Source: an uncultured Clostridium sp. (lineage in GTDB: Bacteria; Bacillota; Clostridia; TANB77; CAG-508). Taken from it: DNA of 28,627 nucleotides. A program made the position numbers and the translations under genes. The stretch covers positions 1-28,627 of the forward strand of contig USOV01000009.1 in assembly GCA_900556455.1 (NCBI GenBank), written 5' to 3'. The notes under the pieces are model-generated. The model had not been told where the DNA came from. It was given only the letters and a program-made list of their open reading frames with translations, and did no database searches. This document shows positions 15,956 to 23,401 of this stretch, piece by piece. Position 1 is the first letter of the stretch, and each line of letters begins with the position of its first letter.

Positions 15956-16300
15956 CTACATTAAACCTGGTATATTGTATCTTCCAAGTGAAGCTGCTTG
16001 TGCTTCATCTACCTTTCTTAAAGCTTCGTTTACAGATGTCATTATTAAATCTTCTAACATTTCAACATCATCTGGGTCTACAACATCTTTTTGTATTTTT
16101 ATTTCCTTAATTTGTTTTGTTCCTAAAACTTTAACTGTTATTGCTCCTCCACCTGCTGTTGCCTCAAATTCTTTTGCTTGTAGTTCTCCTTGTGATTTTT
16201 CCATATCAGCTTGCATTTTTTTTGCTTCTTTCATTAATTGGTTGATGTTCATTCCACCAAATCCTCCCATACCTCCTGGGAATCCTCCTCTTTTAGACAT
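15956..16300 (-). CDS. ybaB: YbaB/EbfC family nucleoid-associated protein
   Basis: A 114-residue DNA-binding dimer commonly encoded between dnaX and recR. After a glycine-rich N-terminus (GGFPGGMGGFGG) comes the YbaB core: MNINQLMKEAKKMQADMEKSQ, KEFEATAGGGAITVKVLG, and the helix EMLEDLIMTSVNEALRKVDE. AGGAGG lies just upstream. Its start is 11 bases after the dnaX stop, so the genes are co-transcribed. Confidence 0.95.
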   Translation of the reverse strand: MSKRGGFPGGMGGFGGMNINQLMKEAKKMQADMEKSQGELQAKEFEATAGGGAITVKVLGTKQIKEIKIQKDVVDPDDVEMLEDLIMTSVNEALRKVDEAQAASLGRYNIPGLM

Positions 16301-16311
16301 ATAAAATCCTC

Positions 16312-17863
16312 CTATTCATCTATAATGTTTATTGGTATATTTAATTTATTTGCTAAATTTTCTATATTATCTTTTGGTTTTTCTTCTGATATATCACTTC
16401 CTAGGTACTTAACTCTCATCGTATTTCCCTGTTCCATAGATACTAATTTTTCTATTATGGTCTTGTTTTCATATTCATTAAGCACTTTTTTTGCAAATTC
16501 AGATAGTTTACCTGGAAATTCAATACCAACAGTCATATCATCTATCAATTTTGCTTTTGTTCCAATTAGATTGGTATATATCATTATTTTTCCTTCTGCT
16601 TTAATTTTATCTAAAACTGTAGTCCAATATGGAACATATTTACCAGAATTTTTTACTGTATTTCCATTAACTTGTTTAATTTCTTGTTTTTCTACTTCTG
16701 GCTTTTCCTTCTTAACTTCAGTTTTTGCAATCGATTTTGGTACTTCATTTACAACTATTTTTCTGGTTTCTAACTTTTCCGCTTTAACCTCTAAACACTC
16801 TTTAATTATTCCTGTTTCAAAAATAATATTTTTTTGTGTTGACCATTTCATTGTATTTGCAAGTTCTGATAAATTATATATTAACTCTAATAATCTGCTC
16901 TTTTCCACTTCACTTGATAATTTATCTATATATTCTATTTCTTCTTTGCTATATAATTCTAATTTTTTTGTTGATTTATAAACTAAAATATCTTTTATAT
17001 ATTTTATAACTTCCCATAAGAAATTATCTAAATCTTTTCCTTCTGAAATAATATTTTGAACTTCTTCAATTGCTTTTTCTGCATCATGCTTAAATATTGC
17101 AGTTGTTAAGTTTCTAATATATGTTAATTTTGGAATTCCAACTAATTCCCTTATTTGATCTTCATCTATTATATCTGCTTCATCTTGAGTACATCTTTCT
17201 AAAATACTTATTGCATCTCTTAATGCTCCTTCAGAAAGAACTGCTATCATTCTTAAGGCTTCTTCAGTTATTTTTATATTACTTTCTTTACAAATTATTT
17301 CTAGTCTTTTTATAATATCTTCTACTGATATTCTTTTAAAGTCAAATCTTTGGCATCTTGAAAGAATAGTTGCTGGTAATTTTTGTGGTTCTGTTGTTGC
17401 AAGTATAAATTTCACATGTTCAGGTGGTTCTTCTAATGTTTTTAGTAATGCATTAAATGCACCTGTTGATAACATATGAACCTCATCTATTATATATACT
17501 CTATATTTTGCAAGTGTTGGTAAAAAATTTACCTCATCTCTAATTCCTCTAATATCTTCTACACTATTGTTTGAAGCCGCATCCATTTCAACTACGTCTG
17601 TAAGAGAACCGGTCAAGCATTGCTTTGCAGATTTCGCATTCATTACAAGGTTCTCCATCCTTAGGATGTAAGCAGTTTATAGCTCTTGCCATAATTTTTG
17701 CTGCAGATGTTTTACCTGTTCCTCTTCCACCATTAAAAAGATATGCATGCCCTACTCTGCCAGAGATTATTTGGTTTTTTAGAGTTTTTGTTATATGCTC
17801 TTGCCCTACCATTTCGCTAAAATTTAATGGTCTAAATTTTCTATATAATGCGGTATATGCCAA
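16312..17863 (-). CDS. dnaX: DNA polymerase III tau/gamma subunit DnaX, interrupted by a +1 shift at CGG
   Basis: Clamp-loader ATPase of the replisome, normally essential. The start is TTG 17863 behind GGGGGGAG. Residues 1-84 carry YRKFRPLNFSEMVGQEHI, the Walker A loop NGGRGTGKTSAAK, and the zinc cysteines CLHP..CNECEIC. Frame 0 then ends at 17588 (91 residues). Skipping the C of CGG (base 17611) restores GSLTDVVEMDAASNN and the rest: Walker B VYIIDEVHML, sensor 1 FILATTEPQKLPATILSRCQRF, the SEGALRDAISILE sensor 2 region, and the DNA pol III subunit domain. The total is 516 residues, a short tau. The shift lies inside the AAA+ domain, so the frame-0 product cannot be a working gamma form. This differs from the -1 slippery site of E. 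coli dnaX. Confidence 0.92.
17609..17611 (-). other. +1 frameshift site (CGG) in dnaX
   Basis: The coding strand reads ATG CTT GAC CGG TTC. The family needs GAC GGT TCT (Gly-Ser before the conserved DVVEMDAASNN), so the C at 17611 is skipped. The preceding GAC cannot re-pair well in the +1 frame (ACC). Confidence 0.82.
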
Positions 17864-17889
17864 AATTCTCCCCCCAATATATTTTTTAA

Positions 17890-18011
17890 GTTAACCTCTC
17901 TATGGAAAGCACTCCACATAAATTACACTATTTATTGCTGCTTCCTTCCGGACCTGACAAGATTCATAGCTATCTATTGAATTGCTTTCCATACAAAGGT
18001 TAACTTTGTGC
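17890..18011 (-). ncRNA. ffs: SRP RNA (4.5S-like, small bacterial type)
   Basis: Scaffold of the signal recognition particle; binds Ffh. The - strand carries the invariant apical motif GTCAGGTCCGGAAGGAAGCA (complement at 17939-17958) in the middle. GTTAACC and ATGGAAAGCA near 18004-17980 pair with TGCTTTCCAT and GGTTAAC at the 3' end (17890-17920), closing one long hairpin of about 115 bases. The Alu domain of the Bacillus form is absent. It lies just upstream of dnaX. No U-run follows, so it is probably processed from, or transcribed with, dnaX. Confidence 0.95.
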
Positions 18012-18017
18012 TTATTT

Positions 18018-18046
18018 ATTATATAATTTTATTTGAATTTAATCAA
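18018..18046 (-). promoter_or_regulatory. SigA-type promoter of the SRP RNA gene
   Basis: On the - strand: TTGATT (complement of 18041-18046), a 17-base spacer, and a perfect TATAAT (complement of 18018-18023). This predicts a start near 18011, just ahead of the SRP RNA terminal helix. Confidence 0.8.
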
Positions 18047-18064
18047 GAGATTTCTTAAGAAATT

Positions 18065-19096
18065 TTAACACTCTATAAATTCATGTGAGCATGCTCTAAG
18101 TAGCCTATTCATTATTGCTAAACCTAAGCCATCCTTTTGCACTCCTTCTACTACTATTATTTCAGCATTATATTTATCTGCTTTTCTAAGTAAAGTAAAT
18201 ATATTATTAGTTATTTCTTCCAATGTTTCGCCCATGTCTAATTTATAATCTGTATTATATTTGTTCATGTTTCCAGTTTTACAAATTACAACTGCTTTTT
18301 TCCCTTGTATATTTTCATTTATTTTTTGTACAAGTTTTTCCTCGTCTTTACTATATACTAATATGCATTTTGTTGATGGTGCATAATGTCTATATTTTAT
18401 ACCTGGTGACAATACCTTTTCATTTTTATTATATTCACCAAGTATTTGTTTTTCTATAAATACTTTGAATCCAAGTTTTTGTATATCTTCTGGTGTAATT
18501 TTCCCTGGTCTTAATATGTGTACAATATCATCTACTACTCTTACAACGGTTGACTCTACTCCAATATCCACTTTACCAGAATCTATAATATAATCTACTT
18601 TTCCATCTAATTCGTCTATTATATCTTCTACCAATGTTCCACTTGGTTTTCCAGATATATTTGCACTAGGTGCCGCAATTGGGCATTCAGAATATTCAAT
18701 AAGTTTTCTAGCAATAATATTGCTTGGCATTCTAATTGCTACTGTATCTAAACCACCAGTTATAACCTTTGGTATTATAGGTGTTTTTTCTAGCACTATT
18801 GTAAGTGGTCCTGGCCAGAAAGTTTCCATAAGTTTTAGTTCAATGTTTCCAATGTTTTTAACTAATTTATTAATCATTTCTATGTTTGCAATATGCACTA
18901 TTAATGGATTATCTTGTGCTCTTCCTTTTGCTATAAAAATATCTTTTACAGCTTTTTCATCTAATGCATTTGCACCTATTCCATATACAGTTTCTGTTGG
19001 AAATAATACTAATTTCCCTTGTTTAATACTTTCAGCTGCTGGTTTTATTTTAGTATAATCATTATCATTTTTTAAATCTATATATTTTGATTTCAT
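18065..19096 (-). CDS. ywlC: Threonylcarbamoyl-AMP synthase (Sua5/YwlC, long form)
   Basis: Makes threonylcarbamoyl-AMP from threonine, bicarbonate and ATP for t6A37 modification of ANN-decoding tRNAs. Residues 1-~210 are the YrdC/TsaC domain: KLVLFPTETVYGIGANA, IFIAKGRAQDNPLIVHI, FWPGPLTIVLEK, VAIRMPSN, PIAAPSANISGKPSGT, and STVVRVVDD..LRPGKIT. A linker with SPGIKYRHYAPSTKC leads into the smaller C-terminal Sua5 domain. At 343 residues it is the typical long form. The SRP RNA follows on the same strand but has its own promoter. Confidence 0.95.
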   Translation of the reverse strand: MKSKYIDLKNDNDYTKIKPAAESIKQGKLVLFPTETVYGIGANALDEKAVKDIFIAKGRAQDNPLIVHIANIEMINKLVKNIGNIELKLMETFWPGPLTIVLEKTPIIPKVITGGLDTVAIRMPSNIIARKLIEYSECPIAAPSANISGKPSGTLVEDIIDELDGKVDYIIDSGKVDIGVESTVVRVVDDIVHILRPGKITPEDIQKLGFKVFIEKQILGEYNKNEKVLSPGIKYRHYAPSTKCILVYSKDEEKLVQKINENIQGKKAVVICKTGNMNKYNTDYKLDMGETLEEITNNIFTLLRKADKYNAEIIVVEGVQKDGLGLAIMNRLLRACSHEFIEC

Positions 19097-19387
19097 TATA
19101 TTACCCTTCTTTTTCTTTGCAATATGTTAATTATACTACTTTTGGGGAATATTTTCAATAAAATGTGGCATACTATTCATAAAATTAGGTAAATTGTAGT
19201 TTGGATGAATAAATCTATTAAATAAAGATGTATTTTTAGCAACTTATGATAATAATCAAAATTTAAGTGTATATGTAAAATTGCAAAAAGAAAACAAACA
19301 TGATTTTTTTGAATAGAATTATAGACTTTTCTATTTTTATATTATAAAATATTAAAATAAAAATAGAAAAGGAGTTTGTACATATAT
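19097..19387. other. Intergenic region between divergent ywlC and the small exporter gene
   Basis: About 290 bases. It holds an AT-rich inverted repeat (CTATTTTTAT near 19330, its complement near 19358) that overlaps the likely promoter region of the + strand gene, and AAAAGGAG at 19367-19374. A 35-codon open stretch (19209-19316) has no start codon or ribosome binding site. No RNA gene or repeat recognised. Confidence 0.4.
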
Positions 19388-19900
19388 ATGAGTGAAAAAA
19401 TAGTTAATTGGATTGTAGGTGTTTTTGGCGGACTTGCTACTATTAAATTTGGTAAAGAAATATTGGTTTTTATAATTTCTTTACTTCCAATATTAGAATT
19501 AAGAGGTGGGCTACTTGCAGCTTCACTTTTGGGATTAGATCCGCTCCCAAGTTACATCATTACTATGATTGGGAATTTAATTCCTATTCCTTTCATTCTT
19601 TGGTTCATTACCAAGATTTTAGACTGGATGAGAAGAACAAAACATTTATCTAAATTTGCAAATTGGCTTGATAAAAAAGTGGACAAGCATAAATCAAGTA
19701 TTGAAAAATATGGATTTTGGGGGTTAGTCCTATTTGTTGGAATTCCGCTTCCTGGAACAGGTGCTTGGACTGGAAGTTTAATTGCATCTGTTTTAGATAT
19801 GGATAAGAAAAAATCTTTTATTGCAATTACTATTGGTGTTGTTATGGCAAGTATTATAATGATGCTATTATCATTTGGGCTATTAAGAGCAATATTCTAA
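19388..19900 (+). CDS. Small multidrug export family membrane protein (COG2426-like)
   Basis: 170 residues in several membrane segments: LVFIISLLPILELRGGLLAAS, YIITMIGNLIPIPFILWFI, YGFWGLVLFVGIPLPGTGAWTGSLIA, and FIAITIGVVMASIIMML. The ELRGG motif after the first helix and the GIPLPGTGAWTG turn define the Sm_multidrug_ex family; the export role is a family name rather than a proven activity. Several proline/glycine re-entrant motifs resemble the DedA fold. ATG 19388 is used. The AAAAGGAG upstream is 13 bases away, longer than usual; the TTG at 19376 is too close to that site. Its last 4 bases overlap the last 4 of the convergent xth. Confidence 0.82.
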   Translation: MSEKIVNWIVGVFGGLATIKFGKEILVFIISLLPILELRGGLLAASLLGLDPLPSYIITMIGNLIPIPFILWFITKILDWMRRTKHLSKFANWLDKKVDKHKSSIEKYGFWGLVLFVGIPLPGTGAWTGSLIASVLDMDKKKSFIAITIGVVMASIIMMLLSFGLLRAIF

Positions 19901-20646
19901 AGCTCTAGCCCAATTGGGCAATGGTCACTTCCCATTATTTCTGGAAAAATATATGCATCTTTTATATTTTCAACCAATCTATCAGATACTATGAAATAGT
20001 CTATTCTCCATCCTACATTTTTTTCTCTCGCATGCCCCATGTATGACCACCATGTATATGCATTTTCTTTATTTGGATATAATTTTCTAAATGTATCTGT
20101 GAAGCCATTATTTAGTAATTTTGTCATTTTATTTCTTTCTTCATCTGTAAAACCTGCATTTTTTCTATTTGTCTTTGGATTTTTTAAGTCTATTTCCTTG
20201 TGTGCTACATTTAAGTCTCCACATAAAATTACTGGTTTTATCTTATCTAGTCCTTTTAAATAATTTCTAAAAGCATCTTCCCATTCCATCCTATAATTTA
20301 ATCTTGCTAGTTCTCTTCCTGAGTTTGGAGCATAAGAATTTACAAGGAAAAAATCTTTAAATTCTAATGTAATTACTCTACCCTCTTTATCATGTTCTTC
20401 TATTCCTATGCCATATATAACATTTTTAGGCTTTATTTTGGTAAAAATTGCTGTTCCTGAATATCCTTTTCTTTCAGCATAATTAAAAAACGTTTCATAT
20501 CCTTCAAAATCTACTTCTAATTGTCCTTCTTGCATTTTTGTTTCTTGCAAACAAAAAATGTCTGCATTGATTTCCTTAAAAATTTTTTCAAAATCTTTTT
20601 TATATATTGCCCTTAATCCATTTACATTCCATGAAATTAGTTTCAT
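19897..20646 (-). CDS. xth: Exodeoxyribonuclease III / AP endonuclease
   Basis: Repairs abasic sites in DNA. It is full length at 249 residues with the exonuclease III motifs in order: ISWNVNGLRA, IFCLQETKMQ (metal-binding Glu), GYSGTAIFTK, NSYAPNSGRE, CGDLNVAHKEIDLKNPK, YTWWSY..HAREKNVGWRIDYFIVS, and the catalytic SDHCPIGLEL. The AAGGAGA ribosome binding site is inside the last codons of the flippase gene. Its stop overlaps that of the convergent membrane protein gene, with no terminator hairpin visible between them. Confidence 0.96.
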   Translation of the reverse strand: MKLISWNVNGLRAIYKKDFEKIFKEINADIFCLQETKMQEGQLEVDFEGYETFFNYAERKGYSGTAIFTKIKPKNVIYGIGIEEHDKEGRVITLEFKDFFLVNSYAPNSGRELARLNYRMEWEDAFRNYLKGLDKIKPVILCGDLNVAHKEIDLKNPKTNRKNAGFTDEERNKMTKLLNNGFTDTFRKLYPNKENAYTWWSYMGHAREKNVGWRIDYFIVSDRLVENIKDAYIFPEIMGSDHCPIGLEL

Positions 20647-20647
20647 A

Positions 20648-22090
20648 TTATCTCCTTAATATTATATTTTTTCCTCTTTCTATAAACATTTTTAAATATT
20701 CATCTTTTAATATAACTAGCATGAATACATATACCAATACCCCTGCAATTATTTGAGTTACCATGGTAACGGTGCTTGCACCCAAAGCAATTTGTATTAA
20801 TACACAAGTAATAAGCATAACAATTCCTGACAATATATAATTTGAACTTAATTTCAAAACTTCTTTTATACTCATATCTTTTCTAATTACATAAAGTTCT
20901 ACTGCAACAACTATTAATTCAGATATGATTGTTGCAATTGATGCGCCTAGTGAGTAATATGATTTTATTAATACATAGTTTAATATAAAGTTTACAATTA
21001 ATCCTGCAACTATTGCTATTGTGTATAATTTTTGTTTTTTAGTTGGAAGTAAATACTGTGTTCCTATTACATTTGCTATACCATTTAAAATAATAGTTGG
21101 TGCCATAACATTTATTAACACTACCACTTTTTCATATCCTTCTCCAAAGAAAACTGGAACAAAGCTTTTTGATATACTCATTATTCCAAACATTATTGGA
21201 AATGCTAAGAAAAATACAAATTTAAAAGATTTTTTCATATAATCAAAAAGTTTTTCCTTATCTCCAGATGCAAATGTGCTTGCCATTCTAGGTATCATTA
21301 CAATTCCTAATGAAGTAACAACTGTAAGTAATACCCTTATAACCTTTTGAGCTTGTTCATAATATCCAACTTCAGATTTGTCTACTATCATATTTCCTAT
21401 CATTGTTTTATCTAATATGTTATAGATTTGACTTGCAATTTGGGGAATAAATAATAATATAATTGCAGGTAAATGTGCAAATGCACTTATATTTTTTATT
21501 TTTATTCCTTTAAAATATTTTGGTAAATATAGCCATAATGATAAATTTCCAACTAAATCTGCTACTGCATATATTGTTATATATTTTATTAAATCCTCTG
21601 GTGCTTTTACCAACATAAAAATTAATGTAATACTTACAAGTCTTACTATTACATTTCTCGTAACTGTTTTTTTAAATTCTTCTATTCCTTGGAAAAACCA
21701 ACTAATATCAAGACCTATCGCAATAAGTTCTAGAAACCATATTCTATAATATATACTATATTCTCCATTTCTCATAAAGAAAATAAAATATATTACAGAT
21801 GCCACAAATGCCGCTATAAATCTACATATTTGAATTTCCCAAAAAGCCTTTTTTCTTTTTACTTCATCTTCTCCAGCATATGCAATTTCCCTTTGCCCAT
21901 ATAATGCCACACCTAATGCTCCAAATAGCAAAAAATATGATAAAATTGAATATGTATAGCTATATATTCCTATACTTTCAGCACCTAATACTCTGGAAAT
22001 ATATGGTGTTGTAATTAGTGGCAAAACTAATGTTAGTATTTGATATACTAAATTATATATATAATTTTTTGTAATACTTTTTTTAGGCAT
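20648..22090 (-). CDS. Oligosaccharide flippase, Wzx-like (MOP superfamily)
   Basis: 480 residues with about 14 membrane helices. It moves lipid-linked oligosaccharide across the membrane. The start KNYIYNLVYQILTLVLPLITTPYISRVLGAESIGIYSYT is the standard opening of the polysaccharide biosynthesis/MOP family. Later conserved stretches include LDISWFFQGIEEFKKTVTRN and QIYNILDKTMIGNM. It has the normal length. It stands apart from the glycosyltransferase genes, between yraN and xth, so its substrate cannot be inferred. GGAAGGAAAT precedes the ATG. Confidence 0.92.
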   Translation of the reverse strand: MPKKSITKNYIYNLVYQILTLVLPLITTPYISRVLGAESIGIYSYTYSILSYFLLFGALGVALYGQREIAYAGEDEVKRKKAFWEIQICRFIAAFVASVIYFIFFMRNGEYSIYYRIWFLELIAIGLDISWFFQGIEEFKKTVTRNVIVRLVSITLIFMLVKAPEDLIKYITIYAVADLVGNLSLWLYLPKYFKGIKIKNISAFAHLPAIILLFIPQIASQIYNILDKTMIGNMIVDKSEVGYYEQAQKVIRVLLTVVTSLGIVMIPRMASTFASGDKEKLFDYMKKSFKFVFFLAFPIMFGIMSISKSFVPVFFGEGYEKVVVLINVMAPTIILNGIANVIGTQYLLPTKKQKLYTIAIVAGLIVNFILNYVLIKSYYSLGASIATIISELIVVAVELYVIRKDMSIKEVLKLSSNYILSGIVMLITCVLIQIALGASTVTMVTQIIAGVLVYVFMLVILKDEYLKMFIERGKNIILRR

Positions 22091-22149
22091 ATTTCCTTCC
22101 TTTCTTGTTTCTATTTTATATCATATTATCATTTTTTTTACAATATTTT

Positions 22150-22500
22150 TTACACCACTTGTTTCAAATGATTTATTATTACTTGATTGTTTTTTATATA
22201 CACTTCTATCACGTCTATTCTAGTATTTTCATTTAGTAAGTTTCTAGTATATAAGTAATATTCTGCTGTTTTGTATATGTGTTTTAGTTTATTTTTTGTT
22301 ACTGCTTCTGATGGGAGACCATATTTTAAGCTTATTCTGGCTTTTATTTCTATGAATACTATTTCATTTTTATCTAGTGCTATTATATCTATTTCTCCAC
22401 GTTTACAGCTAAAATTTCTATCTGATATTTTATATCCTTTTTGTTCTAAATACTTTACTGCCTCATCTTCTCCAAATTTTCCAATTTTTTGAGTATACAT
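22150..22500 (-). CDS. yraN: YraN family (UPF0102) endonuclease-like protein
   Basis: A 116-residue nuclease-fold protein of unproven role, often near dprA, comM and rnhB. It opens GKFGEDEAVKYLEQKGYKISDRNFSCKRGEIDIIALDKNEIVFIEIK; the GEIDII..FIEIKAR core matches the PD-(D/E)xK nuclease motif (D of EID, E-x-K of IEIK). AAGGAGG is just upstream of the ATG. It sits 35 bases after dprA on the same strand. Confidence 0.92.
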   Translation of the reverse strand: MYTQKIGKFGEDEAVKYLEQKGYKISDRNFSCKRGEIDIIALDKNEIVFIEIKARISLKYGLPSEAVTKNKLKHIYKTAEYYLYTRNLLNENTRIDVIEVYIKNNQVIINHLKQVV

Positions 22501-22535
22501 TTTCCCTCCTTAAATTGTAGTTTGTGGGAATAAAT

Positions 22536-23399
22536 TTATCTCACAAAAAATTTTCCTGGTAATTGCTCAATATATCCTTCAAGTTCTAGCATTGTTAATA
22601 TATAATTCACCTTACTTACTTCCATTTTTGTTTTTTTACATATTTCATCTATATTTATTGGTCTTTTACTTATATATTTATATACTGGCAAATATTCTTC
22701 TGGAACATTTATAATCTCTATCACTTTTTCTTCTTTTTTAATTTTTTCTGTTTTTATGTTTAATTCCTCTAGTATTTCTTCAGGCGTTGTTACAAGTTTT
22801 GCTCCATTTTTTATTTGCCTATTTGTGCCTATTCCTTCTTTTTGCTCTAAGCTATGGGGTATGCAAAATATTTTTCTTCTCTGAGCTTTTGCATACTTTG
22901 CTGTTATTGCAGTTCCACTTCTATGTTTTGCCTCTACAATTAAAACTCCCATAGCTAATCCACTTACTATTCTATTTCTTTCTATAAATAGTTTAGCTTC
23001 TGGTTGAGTATTTTCTTCATATTCTGAGATTACCGCTCCTCCATTTTCTATAATACTAAAAAATAAATTTGTGTTTTCTTTTGGATAAATATAATTAAAT
23101 CCTCCTCCCAAAACTGCAATTGTTTTTCCTCCTGTTTTTAATGCGCCCAGATGTGCCGCTGTATCTATTCCTTTTGCCATTCCACTTATTATACATATTC
23201 CATTTCTACTTAATGTTTTAGAAAATTGCTCTGCAATTTTTGCCCCTTCAGGAGTACATACTCTTGAACCAATTATTGCTATGTTTTTTTCTTCTAATAT
23301 TTGTTCATTTCCCAAAATATATAACTGTTTAGGTGGGTTTGGTATATTTTTTAGTCTTTCTGGATATATTTCATCTTCAATCATAATTTTCTTTAACAT
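22536..23399 (-). CDS. dprA: DNA processing protein DprA (Smf)
   Basis: Binds incoming single-stranded DNA and loads RecA during transformation. 287 residues: the Rossmann-type DprA core (IAIIGSRVCTPEGAKIAEQFSK, CIISGMAKGIDTAAHLGAL, TIAVLGGGFNYIYPKEN, VISEYEENTQPEAKLFIERNRIVSGLA, VLIVEAKHRSGTAITAKYA, KIFCIPHSLEQKEGIGTNRQI) and a C-terminal winged helix (INIDEICKKTKMEVSKVNYILTMLELEGYIEQ). The N-terminal SAM domain found in some homologues is short or absent. It starts 2 bases after the re-framed comM stop; its GGGGG ribosome binding site is inside the last comM codons. That tight spacing supports the re-framed comM end. Confidence 0.95.
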   Translation of the reverse strand: MLKKIMIEDEIYPERLKNIPNPPKQLYILGNEQILEEKNIAIIGSRVCTPEGAKIAEQFSKTLSRNGICIISGMAKGIDTAAHLGALKTGGKTIAVLGGGFNYIYPKENTNLFFSIIENGGAVISEYEENTQPEAKLFIERNRIVSGLAMGVLIVEAKHRSGTAITAKYAKAQRRKIFCIPHSLEQKEGIGTNRQIKNGAKLVTTPEEILEELNIKTEKIKKEEKVIEIINVPEEYLPVYKYISKRPINIDEICKKTKMEVSKVNYILTMLELEGYIEQLPGKFFVR

Positions 23400-23401
23400 A
23401 T

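Noticed and set aside
17588..17863. Reading the dnaX break as the classic -1 slippery frameshift that makes gamma and tau
   Set aside because: There is no A-rich slippery heptamer at the break, the shift is +1, and it lies at codon 85 inside the ATPase domain rather than after it.
19209..19316. 35-codon open stretch with protein-like sequence upstream of the small exporter gene
   Set aside because: No start codon, no ribosome binding site, and no recognised similarity; at most a decayed remnant.
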